From: Betaproteobacteria bacterium
GTDB taxonomy: Bacteria; Pseudomonadota; Gammaproteobacteria; Burkholderiales; Rhodocyclaceae
DNA: 35,470 nt
Direction of reading: 5' to 3'
NCBI GenBank assembly: GCA_016208415.1
Contig: JACQYB010000080.1
Span: 1 to 35,470, forward strand
The translations under genes were made by a program, and so were the position numbers. Below are positions 27,985 through 35,470 of the stretch, one piece after another; position 1 is the first letter of the stretch, and the number at the start of each line of letters is the position of its first letter. A model generated the notes under the pieces. That model worked only from the letters and a program-made list of their open reading frames with translations, was not told the origin of the DNA and ran no database searches.

Positions 27985-28096
27985 TGCCAAATGGTAGGCC
28001 AATGGACGACTGCGGTCAAAGCATCGCTACCGCCAACGCGCCCACATCCCCGGCAAGAACACCTCCATTTGCACCAACCCGCACGAGGGCCGAGCC

Positions 28097-28218
28097 ATGA
28101 TGCTCCCTTTTGAAAACGTGTCCGTCATCGGCTTGGGCTACGTAGGCCTGCCCACCGCCGCCGTGCTTGCCTCCCGGGGCATGCAGGTCACCGGCGGCGA
28201 CATCAGCGAATCCGCGGG
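28097..28218 (+). pseudogene. wecC-like N-terminal stub, copy A
   Basis: The first ~40 residues ([20 protein letters not shown], then AAVLASRGMQVTGGDISES) are the NAD-binding start of a UDP-N-acetyl-D-mannosamine dehydrogenase. The stub is cut at ~28218; what follows is unrelated. A second stub with the same start and the same upstream ~20 bases, including CACCAACCCGCA, is at 31029. Here GVDI has become GGDI. The enzyme would oxidise UDP-ManNAc to UDP-ManNAcA. Too short to function. Confidence 0.75.
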
Positions 28219-28488
28219 TCAGTCGGTTTCTTACTCAGGGGGCACGTCCCCGAGCCCTACACCCTGTACAAAGGCATCCACTCGCCTGCTGTGCGCCGCC
28301 CCACCACCACCGGAAAACGCACCGAAGCCTGGCTCAGGCTGGCTGAAGACAGGCGCCAATCAGGAAACGCCTTGCCGTCGCCGGGCAAGAACGGCTAAGC
28401 TGCATTCATTGGATTCGGGGCGTCTTCTGGCTGACGGCAACCCCCCCGCACCTGACCCCTTGTTTGTCATGACCGCGGCTCATTCCCC
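28219..28488. other. Unassigned region between wecC stub and MNT gene
   Basis: About 270 bp. One frame ending at a TAA at 28396-28398 reads HVPEPYTLYKGIHSPAVRRP, then TTTGKRTEAWLRLAEDRRQS, which looks like real protein sequence, probably the 3' end of a lost gene. I do not recognise the family. The rest to 28488 shows nothing clear. Confidence 0.35.
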
Positions 28489-28851
28489 GTGACTGCCGAC
28501 GCTACTCTTGCACACGACACGATTGCCGAGCGGATGCTGGCACTTCGCCACGACGGCAGGGTGCGCCTGGACGACGAGGAAATCGCGGCGCTCGCCTACG
28601 CCTTGCAGGTCGCACCGCCCGGAGAGGTGTTTCTGTTCGGATCGCGCGTTGCGCCAGAACGGCGCGGTGGAGACATCGACATCCTGCTGCTCGCCGAAGC
28701 CCCACCCTTCGACACCTCCAGAACCATCGCCACGCGCTTCTTTTCCCGCTGCGAAGAGAAGATCGACGTCGTCGTGATCGACCCGGCCCGGGCCACGCCG
28801 GAACAGCAGGATTTTCTCGCGAGAATCACGCGCGTTGCGCTGTGCCCATGA
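28489..28851 (+). CDS. MNT-type nucleotidyltransferase antitoxin
   Basis: A 120-residue minimal nucleotidyltransferase. The signature FLFGSRVAPERRGGDIDILL carries G51-S52-R and D62/D64, with the third acidic residue at D93 (EKIDVVVIDP). In MNT/HEPN systems such proteins act as antitoxins by adding AMP to the HEPN toxin. The start is a GTG at 28489 or a later ATG near 28534. Its stop overlaps the HEPN start (ATGA), the usual tight coupling of such a pair. Confidence 0.85.
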   Translation: MTADATLAHDTIAERMLALRHDGRVRLDDEEIAALAYALQVAPPGEVFLFGSRVAPERRGGDIDILLLAEAPPFDTSRTIATRFFSRCEEKIDVVVIDPARATPEQQDFLARITRVALCP

Positions 28852-29276
28852 CCCTCGAACCGCTGCTCGCCGCCTCGCGCGACAAGCTCCTCGCCGCCCT
28901 GGAACTGCTGTTCGCGTCGGTGGACGATTACCCCGGGTTCGACACCCGGCGCGCTTACACGCCAAAGGAACGCGAGCCCTTCGACGCCCTGTCCGACCGC
29001 TACCTGCGAGCCTTCGAATCCAGCCTCAAGTTCTTCCGTACCTGGGAGCGCCTGAGGGAAGCCGCCCCGTCCGACACCTTCCGCGACCTGTTGCTGCGCG
29101 CCGAAAAGGTGGACTTCGCCACCCGCGCCGAAACGTGGCTGCGAATGCGCGACCTGCGCAACCGCATCGCTCACGAATATCTGCCGGAGGAACTCGCCCG
29201 CATCTACGCCGCCATCGTGGGGGAGGCTGCCACCGAGATGCGGGCACTGGCCGCAAAGGCCCGGACGCTCCAATAG
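28848..29276 (+). CDS. HEPN-domain toxin of an MNT/HEPN pair
   Basis: A 142-residue all-helical protein. The HEPN ribonuclease motif R-x4-H is present as R104-NRIA-H109 followed by EY ([10 protein letters not shown]), the RNxxAHxY form found in HEPN toxins with a tyrosine that the MNT partner AMPylates. The ATG at 28848 overlaps the MNT stop by four bases. Both genes look intact, so this may be a working toxin-antitoxin or defence module. It sits between broken wecC- and wecB-like genes. Confidence 0.87.
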   Translation: MTLEPLLAASRDKLLAALELLFASVDDYPGFDTRRAYTPKEREPFDALSDRYLRAFESSLKFFRTWERLREAAPSDTFRDLLLRAEKVDFATRAETWLRMRDLRNRIAHEYLPEELARIYAAIVGEAATEMRALAAKARTLQ

Positions 29277-29316
29277 CCCCCGTACTCCGGGCAAGCGAGC
29301 AGGAAACAAGCAACCC

Positions 29317-29703
29317 TTGCAGCACCCTCGAATCCTCGTCGTCTTCGGCACCCGCCCCGAAGCCATCAAGATGGCCCCTGTCGTGGGTGCGCTGCGCACG
29401 GGCGAGACGCTTGACGTCAAGGTCTGCGTCACCGCCCAGCACCGCCGGATGCTGGACCAGGCCCTCGCGCTCTTCGGCATCGAGCCCGATTTCGACCTCG
29501 ACCTCATGCGCCCGGGCCAGGAACTGGCCGACCTCACCGCCGCCGCCCTCACCGGCCTGCGCGACGTGCTGCGCCGCTGGCGCCCGGACTGGGTCGTGGT
29601 GCACGGCGACACCACCTCCACCCTGGCCGCCGGCCTGGCCGCCTTCTACGAGCGCATCCCCGTCGCCCACGTGCAAGCCGGCATGCGCACCAGCAACATC
29701 CAC
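29317..29703 (+). pseudogene. wecB-like UDP-GlcNAc 2-epimerase, N-terminal fragment
   Basis: Starting near the TTG at 29317, the fragment encodes [19 protein letters not shown], then [33 protein letters not shown] and [15 protein letters not shown]. This is the first third of UDP-N-acetylglucosamine 2-epimerase, including the substrate-binding GTRPE, QH and HGDT motifs. Similarity stops around 29703, just before the Rpn-like gene start at 29733; the remaining ~250 residues are absent. The enzyme would make UDP-ManNAc, substrate of the wecC product, which is also broken here. Confidence 0.82.
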
Positions 29704-29732
29704 TCGGATGACGACATCGAACCGCGCCCACC

Positions 29733-30734
29733 ATGACCGAAACGCCCGCCGACGACTACGACAGCCCCTGGAAAGACGTACTTGAACACGCCTTTCCCGA
29801 GTTCATGGCCTTCTACTTTCCCCAGGCCCACGCCCAGATCGACTGGGATCATGGTCACGAATTCAAACCCACCGAACTACGCCAGGTGGTGCGCGATGCC
29901 GAGCTGGGAAAACGCTTCGCCGATGCCCTCGTCCAGGTCACCCTCAAAGACGGCCAGACCCGCTGGATCTACATTCACATCGAAATTCAGGGAAGCCGAG
30001 ACGGCGACTTCGCCCACCGCATGTTCACCTACAACTACCGGCTCTACGACCGCTTCGCCACCCCCATTGCCAGCCTGGCCGTATTGGCCGACGAGGACGA
30101 GGGCTGGAAACCCGACCGCTACGGCTACGAGGTACTCGGTTGCGAGCACAGCATCAAATTCCCCGTGGTCAAACTGCTTGACCACGCCGAGCGCATCGAC
30201 CAGCTCGAAGGCAACCCCAACCCCTTTGCCCTGGTCACCGCTGCGCACCTGCGCACCCGGCAGACCAGGCACGATCCCGAGGCCCGCTACCAGGCCAAGC
30301 GCACCCTTGTCCGGCTGCTCTATCGCCAAGGCTGGGAGCGCCAGCGCATCCTCGACCTCTTCGCCGTGCTCGACTGGATGATGCGCCTGCCCGATGGCCT
30401 GCAAGACAAACTGTGGCAAGATATTCAAGATATCGAAGGAGAGCGCAAGATGCCCTACGTCACCAGTATCGAACGCCGTGCGATTGAACGCGGCATGCAG
30501 CAAGGCATGCAGCAAGGCATGCAGCAAGGCATGCAGCAAGGCATGCAGCAAGGCATGCAGCAAGGCCGGCAAGCGGAAGCCAGCAACATGCTTCAACGCC
30601 TGATCACGCGTCGCTTCGGTCTTCTGAGCACCGAAGCGCACACCCGCCTCGAAAACGCCACCCTTGAACAACTGGAACACTGGGCCGATAACATCCTGGA
30701 TGCCCGCACTCTGGAAGATGTCTTCCGCGATTGA
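29733..30734 (+). CDS. Rpn/DUF4351-type PD-(D/E)XK nuclease-like protein, copy 1
   Basis: A 333-residue protein. The N-terminal ~230 residues carry a PD-(D/E)XK-like core: an acidic residue in [10 protein letters not shown], then the E-x-Q of [12 protein letters not shown], followed by [16 protein letters not shown]. Annotation pipelines call such proteins Rpn-family recombination-promoting nucleases or putative transposases. Residues ~252-277 are six GMQQ repeats. The C-terminus ([21 protein letters not shown] to LEDVF) is a DUF4351 domain. It lies directly behind the truncated wecB. A second copy, ~94% identical by eye over ~240 residues, starts at 34749. Its spread with gene disruption suggests mobility, but no terminal repeats or target duplications were found. 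Confidence 0.83.
   Translation: MTETPADDYDSPWKDVLEHAFPEFMAFYFPQAHAQIDWDHGHEFKPTELRQVVRDAELGKRFADALVQVTLKDGQTRWIYIHIEIQGSRDGDFAHRMFTYNYRLYDRFATPIASLAVLADEDEGWKPDRYGYEVLGCEHSIKFPVVKLLDHAERIDQLEGNPNPFALVTAAHLRTRQTRHDPEARYQAKRTLVRLLYRQGWERQRILDLFAVLDWMMRLPDGLQDKLWQDIQDIEGERKMPYVTSIERRAIERGMQQGMQQGMQQGMQQGMQQGMQQGRQAEASNMLQRLITRRFGLLSTEAHTRLENATLEQLEHWADNILDARTLEDVFRD
30492..30563 (+). repeat. Six perfect 12-bp repeats (GGCATGCAGCAA) in a coding region
   Basis: Six identical units encode (GMQQ)6 in the linker between the nuclease-like core and the DUF4351 domain. Each unit contains the palindrome GCATGC. Identity of all units indicates recent slippage; copy-number change would stay in frame and alter linker length. 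Confidence 0.92.
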
Positions 30735-31028
30735 AGACGCCAACCTGTTCCTTCGTCCCGCATGGATCGACAACGGTGTCTTCCCGTGATCGATCTCTAC
30801 CGCAGCGAGATTTGACCATCGCCACATTCCTGGCGAAGTAGCCTGAAGCCTTGGCGCCGCCACCACCGGCGCACCAACGGCATCGACACGGGCACCGTTC
30901 CCGGCAATTCGCAGACAGCCTTGGCGGCGCCTGTGGCGCAGCGCTTCCCTTGTTATCGGTGCCTCCCACGCGCCGACACCTACGGCAATAACAAACCCGG
31001 TCGCACCAACCCGCATGAGGGCCGAACC
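30735..31028. other. Intergenic patch with an XRE-antitoxin scrap
   Basis: About 290 bp with no complete gene. On the minus strand ~30918-30958 would read GKRCATGAAKA and closely matches the end of the antitoxin gene at 27393-27728 ([11 protein letters not shown]), so a fragment of a related antitoxin gene remains. The last ~25 bases match the sequence before the first wecC stub. The remainder (30735-30915) is unassigned. Confidence 0.5.
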
Positions 31029-31220
31029 ATGATGCTCCCCTTTGAGAACGTGTCCGTCATCGGCCTCGGCTACGTCGGCCTGCCCACCGCGGCCGTGCTC
31101 GCCTCCCGGGGCATGCAGGTCACCGGCGTCGACATCAGCGAGTCCGCCGTCAACACCATCAACCAGGGCCGCATCCACATCGTCGAGCCCGAACTCGATA
31201 TGCTGGTGCGCGCGGCCTCT
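31029..31220 (+). pseudogene. wecC-like N-terminal stub, copy B
   Basis: About 64 recognisable residues: [40 protein letters not shown], then VNTINQGRIHIVEPELDMLV. This is the NAD-binding start of UDP-N-acetyl-D-mannosamine dehydrogenase. It is longer than copy A at 28097 but also truncated, near the RAA at ~31220. The two copies differ at many synonymous sites, so they are diverged paralogues or came separately rather than by recent duplication. Not functional. Confidence 0.8.
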
Positions 31221-31332
31221 TGGGGCAAGGCAACCACCTATCCGGCTGTCCAAATTTCCGGGGCTCGCTCTGTGTGCCGGAATATATGTGCTACGCCTTG
31301 CTTTCCTGAAATTGGAGATAGATGTAGAGTAG

Positions 31333-31355
31333 CCTTACTTTCGCAATACGTAAGG
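31333..31355 (+). promoter_or_regulatory. Inverted repeat operator candidate of the vapBC pair
   Basis: CCTTAC (31333-31338), 11 bases, GTAAGG (31350-31355), overlapping the Shine-Dalgarno site (AAGGAG) of the antitoxin gene. AbrB/VapB antitoxins with their toxin repress their own promoters at such palindromes. Confidence 0.5.
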
Positions 31356-31362
31356 AGCCAAT

Positions 31363-31655
31363 GTGCTTGTCACCATCACCAGCAAAGGTCAACTCACGCT
31401 GCCCAAAGAAATCCGTGACCAGCTTGGCCTCGTGGTTGGCAGCAAGCTCGATTTCATCATCGAAGCCGATGGTTCGCTGCGCGTGCGGCCATTGCGCCGC
31501 GGTGCGGCTGATCTGTTCGGCTTGTTGCATGACCCGGATCGCGCCGCGAGCACCGTCGAACAAATGAACGAAGCCGTAGGCCAGTGGCTCGCCGAAGACG
31601 ATGAACGCATCCGTGCTGGTTCCGGCACTCAGGATACCAAGCGCAAGGCGCACCG

Positions 31656-31659
<4 letters not shown>
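31363..31659 (+). CDS. vapB: AbrB/SpoVT-family antitoxin (VapB-type)
   Basis: A 98-residue protein starting with GTG at 31363 after a clear AAGGAG. The swapped-hairpin AbrB DNA-binding motif is at the N-terminus (VTITSKGQLTLPKEIRDQLGL, then VGSKLDFIIEADGSLRVRPL). The C-terminal half, acidic and helical (STVEQMNEAVGQWLAEDDERI), would wrap the toxin. The stop codon overlaps the PIN toxin start (GTGA). It probably autoregulates with its toxin at the inverted repeat just upstream. Confidence 0.88.
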
Positions 31660-32311
<652 letters not shown>

Positions 32312-32333
32312 ACAAATCGGAAACAGTAAGACC

Positions 32334-33634
32334 ATGACCACACTTGACACCCACCCCATCGTCGCTGTCGTAGGCCTGGGCTACGTCGGTCTCCCCCTGG
32401 CCGTGGAATTTGGCAAGCGCTACGACACGATTGGCTACGACCTGTCGGAGGCGAAGCTTGCCCGCTACCGCGATCACATCGATCCCACTGGGGAAGTCGC
32501 CCCGGAGGATCTCAGAGCGGCAAAGCGCCTGAGCCTCACCACCGACGCCAGCCGACTGTCGCAAGCCAAAATACTCATCGTCGCCGTCCCCACGCCGGTG
32601 GATGTCGCCCGCCAACCCGACTTCACGCCGCTCGTGTCCGCCTCCACCACTGTGGGCCGGCACATGAAGCGCGGCGCCATCGTCGTCTTCGAATCCACCG
32701 TCTATCCCGGGGCCACCGAAGAGATCTGCATCCCGGTGCTGGAGCGAGAATCCGGCCTCAAGTGGAAGCAGGACTTCCACGTCGGCTACTCCCCCGAGCG
32801 TGTCAACCCGGGCGACAAGCAGCGCACCCTCACGCGCATCACCAAGATCGTCTCCGGCGACAATACTGCCACCCTTGAGACGCTGGCGGCGCTCTACGGG
32901 TCGATCATCGAAGCGGGGGTTCACAAAGCCACTTCCATCAGGGTCGCCGAAGCCGCCAAGGTCATCGAAAACACCCAGCGCGACCTCAACATCGCCTTGA
33001 TGAACGAACTGGCCATCATCTTCGACAAGATCGGCATCGACACCCTCGAAGTGCTCGAAGCCGCCGGCACCAAGTGGAACTTCCTCCCCTTCCGCCCCGG
33101 ACTGGTCGGCGGCCACTACATCGGCGTAGACCCCTATTACCTCACCCACAAGGCCGAAATGCTCGGCTACCACCCCCAGGTCATCCTGGCCGGCCGGCGC
33201 ATCAACGACGGCATGGCCGCCCACGTGGCCCAGCAGACCGTCAAACAGATGATCCACGCAGGCACCAGCATCAAGGGCGCCAAGGTCATCGTCCTCGGCC
33301 TCACCTTCAAGGAGAACTGCCCGGACCTGCGCAACTCCAAGGTGGCCGATCTCGTTCGCGAACTGCACGACTACGGCTGTGAGGTTGCGGTCCATGACCC
33401 CATCGCCGATGTCGCGGAAGCGCAGCACGAATACGGCCTCACCCTCACGCCATCGAGCGAACTACCCGTGACGCCGACGCCCTCGTGGCTGCGGTGGCCC
33501 ATCGCCATTTCACTGAACAGCCGGTCGCCGATCTAGTCAAGCTGCTCAAGCCAGGAGGCGTGTTCGTAGACGTCAAGTCCGCTTACGCGCCGGAGCAAGT
33601 CCAGGCTGCGGGCGCACGTCTTTGGAGGCTGTGA
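32334..33634 (+). pseudogene. tviB: TviB/WbpA-type UDP-N-acetylglucosamine 6-dehydrogenase, frameshifted and lacking its catalytic Cys
   Basis: The protein starts at the ATG at 32334 ([20 protein letters not shown]) and follows TviB/WbpA closely. A one-base loss in the CCC at 33465-33467 shifts the frame: the first frame runs to a stop at 33536, while the conserved end ([33 protein letters not shown]) continues in another frame to the TGA at 33632-33634. That TGA overlaps the next gene's ATG by one base, confirming the ancestral frame. In addition, the catalytic motif [12 protein letters not shown] reads [12 protein letters not shown] (TAC at 33117-33119, residue 262), losing the nucleophilic cysteine. 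The enzyme would turn UDP-GlcNAc into UDP-GlcNAcA. Either change alone should impair activity. A sequencing error could explain one, hardly both. Confidence 0.88.
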
Positions 33635-34719
33635 TGAGCGCCTACCAACAGCTCCAACAGCGCCTGCTCACCGAGCGCCATACCTGGCTGGTGACCGGCG
33701 TGGCCGGCTTCATCGGCAGCAACCTGCTCGAGGCCCTGTTGCGCCTGAACCAGCGCGTGATCGGGCTGGACAACTTCGCCACCGGCCACCGCCATAACCT
33801 TGACCAGGCCCTGGCTGACGCCCAGGCCGTCACGGGGGCGGACAGGTCGGCCGAGTTCACCTTTATCGAAGGCGACATCCGCGATCTGGCCACCTGCCGG
33901 CGCGCCTGCGAGGGAGTGGACTACGTCCTGCACCAGGCCGCGCTCGGATCGGTGCCGCGCTCGCTGGACGACCCGCTCACCACCAACAGCACCAACATCG
34001 ACGGCTTCCTCAACATGCTGGTGGCCGCGCGCGATGCCAAGGTCAAGCGCTTCGTCTACGCCGCCAGCAGCTCCACCTACGGTGACCACCCCGATCTGCC
34101 CAAGGTCGAAGACAAAATCGCCAAACCCCTCTCGCCCTATGCGGTAACCAAACTGGTGAACGAACTCTACGCCGATGTCTTCGCCCGCACCTACGGCTTC
34201 AAGACCATCGGCTTGCGCTACTTCAACATCTTCGGCCGCCGCCGAGACCCCGAAGGCGCCTACGCGGCAGTCATCCCCAGATGGATCGCCGCCATGATAA
34301 AAAACGAACCCGTCTACATCAACGGCGACGGCGAAACCAGCCGGGACTTCTGCTACATCGACAACACCGTGCAAGCCAACCTGCTGGCCGCCACCGTGAG
34401 TGATATCCCTCGCCCACAGGGAGAGGGCAAGGGTGAGGCCTCACCGGTCAACCAGGTTTACAACGTAGCCGTCGGTGAAAGAACCACTTTGAACGAGCTT
34501 TACCACCTGCTGGCCCAAGGTCTGGCTGACCACTGCCAACTACCAACTGAAAGCCTGGTACCAAGATACCGCGACTTCCGCGCCGGCGACGTTCGGCACT
34601 CGCTGGCAGATATCAGCAAGGCCCGCACCCTACTTGGCTATGCGCCCGGCCACCATATCGGCGAGGGGATAACAGAAGCAATGAGCTGGTACATCGGGGC
34701 ACTGCACCACATGGACTGA
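33634..34719 (+). CDS. tviC: TviC/WbpP-type UDP-N-acetylglucosamine 4-epimerase
   Basis: A 361-residue extended short-chain dehydrogenase/epimerase. The Rossmann motif [11 protein letters not shown], the Ser/Thr of AASSSTYGD, the catalytic Y-x3-K in [11 protein letters not shown] and the nucleotide-sugar site [15 protein letters not shown] are intact. It converts UDP-GlcNAc(A) to UDP-GalNAc(A) for surface polysaccharide. The ATG at 33634 overlaps the ancestral stop of the dehydrogenase (TGATG). Between LAATVSD and [21 protein letters not shown] there is an extra ~12-residue stretch ([13 protein letters not shown]) encoded by a small palindromic repeat. The enzyme otherwise looks whole. Confidence 0.93.
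   Translation: MSAYQQLQQRLLTERHTWLVTGVAGFIGSNLLEALLRLNQRVIGLDNFATGHRHNLDQALADAQAVTGADRSAEFTFIEGDIRDLATCRRACEGVDYVLHQAALGSVPRSLDDPLTTNSTNIDGFLNMLVAARDAKVKRFVYAASSSTYGDHPDLPKVEDKIAKPLSPYAVTKLVNELYADVFARTYGFKTIGLRYFNIFGRRRDPEGAYAAVIPRWIAAMIKNEPVYINGDGETSRDFCYIDNTVQANLLAATVSDIPRPQGEGKGEASPVNQVYNVAVGERTTLNELYHLLAQGLADHCQLPTESLVPRYRDFRAGDVRHSLADISKARTLLGYAPGHHIGEGITEAMSWYIGALHHMD
34408..34438. repeat. Small palindromic repeat inserted in frame in tviC
   Basis: CCTCGCCC (34408-34415) and GGGTGAGG (34431-34438) pair with one G-U, around CAGGGAGAGGGCAA. This resembles the widespread intergenic repeat of the form CCCTCACCC...GGGAGAGGGC...GGGTGAGGG. Here it is inside a coding region, keeps the frame and adds residues absent from TviC/WbpP relatives. 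Confidence 0.65.
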
Positions 34720-34748
34720 ACATGACGGAAAGCCAACACCCACCAGCC

Positions 34749-35470
34749 ATGACCGAAACGCCCGCCGACGACTACGACAGCCCCTGGAAAGACATACTCG
34801 AACACGCCTTTCCCGAATTCATGGCCTTCTACTTCCCCCAGGCCCACGCCCAGATCGACTGGGACCAGGGGCATGAATTCAAACCCACCGAACTGCGCCA
34901 AGTGGTGCGCGATGCCGAGCTGGGCAAACGCTTTGCGGACGCCCTCGTCCAGGTCACCCTCAAGGACGGCCAGCCCCGTTGGATCTACATCCATATCGAA
35001 ATCCAGGGCAGCCGGGACAGCGACTTCGCCCACCGCATGTTCACCTACAACTACCGACTCTACGACCGCTTCGCCACCCCCATTGCCAGCCTGGCCGTGC
35101 TGGCCGACGAAAGCGACGGCTGGAAACCCGACCGCTACGGCTATGAGGTGCTGGGCTGCGAGCACAGCATCAAATTCCCCGTGGCCAAACTGCTCGACCA
35201 TGCAGAGCGCGTAGACCAGCTCGAAAGCGACCCCAACCCCTTCGCCCTCGTTACCGCCGCCCACCTGCGTAATCGTCAGACCAAGCACGACCCCGAGGCC
35301 CGCTACCAGGCCAAGCGTACCCTCGTCCGGCTGCTCTACCGCCAAGGCTGGGAGCGCCAGCGCATCCTCGACCTCTTCGCAGTGCTCGACTGGATGATGC
35401 GTCTGCCCGATGGCCTGGAAGACAAACTGTGGCAAGATATCGAACAAATCGAAGGAGAACGCAAAATGCC
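34749..35470 (+). CDS. Rpn/DUF4351-type nuclease-like protein, copy 2 (partial at window edge)
   Basis: The first ~240 residues are visible; the gene runs off the right end. It is colinear with copy 1 (29733) without indels and differs at roughly 15 residues by eye. It keeps the putative PD-(D/E)XK residues ([22 protein letters not shown]). The ATG at 34749 matches the copy 1 start; an ATG at 34722 is also in frame. It lies 29 bp after tviC. The GMQQ linker and DUF4351 domain fall beyond the window. Confidence 0.83.
   Translation, partial: MTETPADDYDSPWKDILEHAFPEFMAFYFPQAHAQIDWDQGHEFKPTELRQVVRDAELGKRFADALVQVTLKDGQPRWIYIHIEIQGSRDSDFAHRMFTYNYRLYDRFATPIASLAVLADESDGWKPDRYGYEVLGCEHSIKFPVAKLLDHAERVDQLESDPNPFALVTAAHLRNRQTKHDPEARYQAKRTLVRLLYRQGWERQRILDLFAVLDWMMRLPDGLEDKLWQDIEQIEGERKM

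Overview
The window is GC-rich, densely coded bacterial DNA. Gene content and order point to a betaproteobacterium, perhaps a Rhodocyclales relative: argH divergent from an AlgZ/AlgR-type two-component pair, and prfA-prmC-grxD in a row. This placement is inferred from synteny and protein style; no rRNA or tRNA gene was seen.

Region 1 (1-8.4 kb) is a cluster of secreted calcium-binding RTX proteins, all read leftwards. It holds a serralysin-type (M10) metalloprotease and three non-enzymatic RTX proteins of 418, 468 and 906 residues. The 906-residue protein carries seven 55-residue repeats that look like a seven-bladed beta-propeller. A truncated RTX C-terminus lies in the opposite orientation at the left edge. 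No type I secretion transporter is in the window.

Region 2 (8.5-17.6 kb) is mostly core genome: a TPMT-like methyltransferase, algR and algZ, argH, a Ser/Thr kinase fused to a cyclic-nucleotide-binding domain, a fructosamine/ketosamine-3-kinase, grxD, prmC and prfA. The spaces hold two copies of a REP-like palindrome, a 23-bp direct repeat and two short tandem arrays. One REP copy sits where the prmC start codon should be.

Region 3 (17.8-26.7 kb) is an exopolysaccharide operon read rightwards: a WecA/MraY-type phosphosugar transferase, an SLBB polysaccharide-export protein, a secreted MORN-repeat protein, a small YjbE/GfcA-like Ala/Gly/His/Thr-rich secreted protein, a YjbH-type outer-membrane protein fused to a PAP2 phosphatase, and an RfaH/NusG-type elongation factor. 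A terminator-like hairpin follows the factor, and then a perfect 12-nt ops element (GGCGGTAGCGTG), the classical RfaH recruitment sequence.

Region 4 (26.8-35.5 kb) lies downstream of ops, where sugar-nucleotide genes would be expected. It is a patchwork. Sugar-nucleotide genes or pieces of them (two wecC-like N-terminal stubs, a wecB-like N-terminal stub, a frameshifted tviB-like dehydrogenase, an intact tviC-like epimerase) alternate with toxin-antitoxin modules (GNAT toxin remnant, BrnT/XRE, MNT/HEPN, AbrB-VapB/VapC). Two near-identical Rpn/DUF4351-type nuclease genes, fragments of an aspartic protease and of another DUF4351-type gene, and an antitoxin scrap are also present. The picture is a polysaccharide operon repeatedly broken up by small accessory modules.
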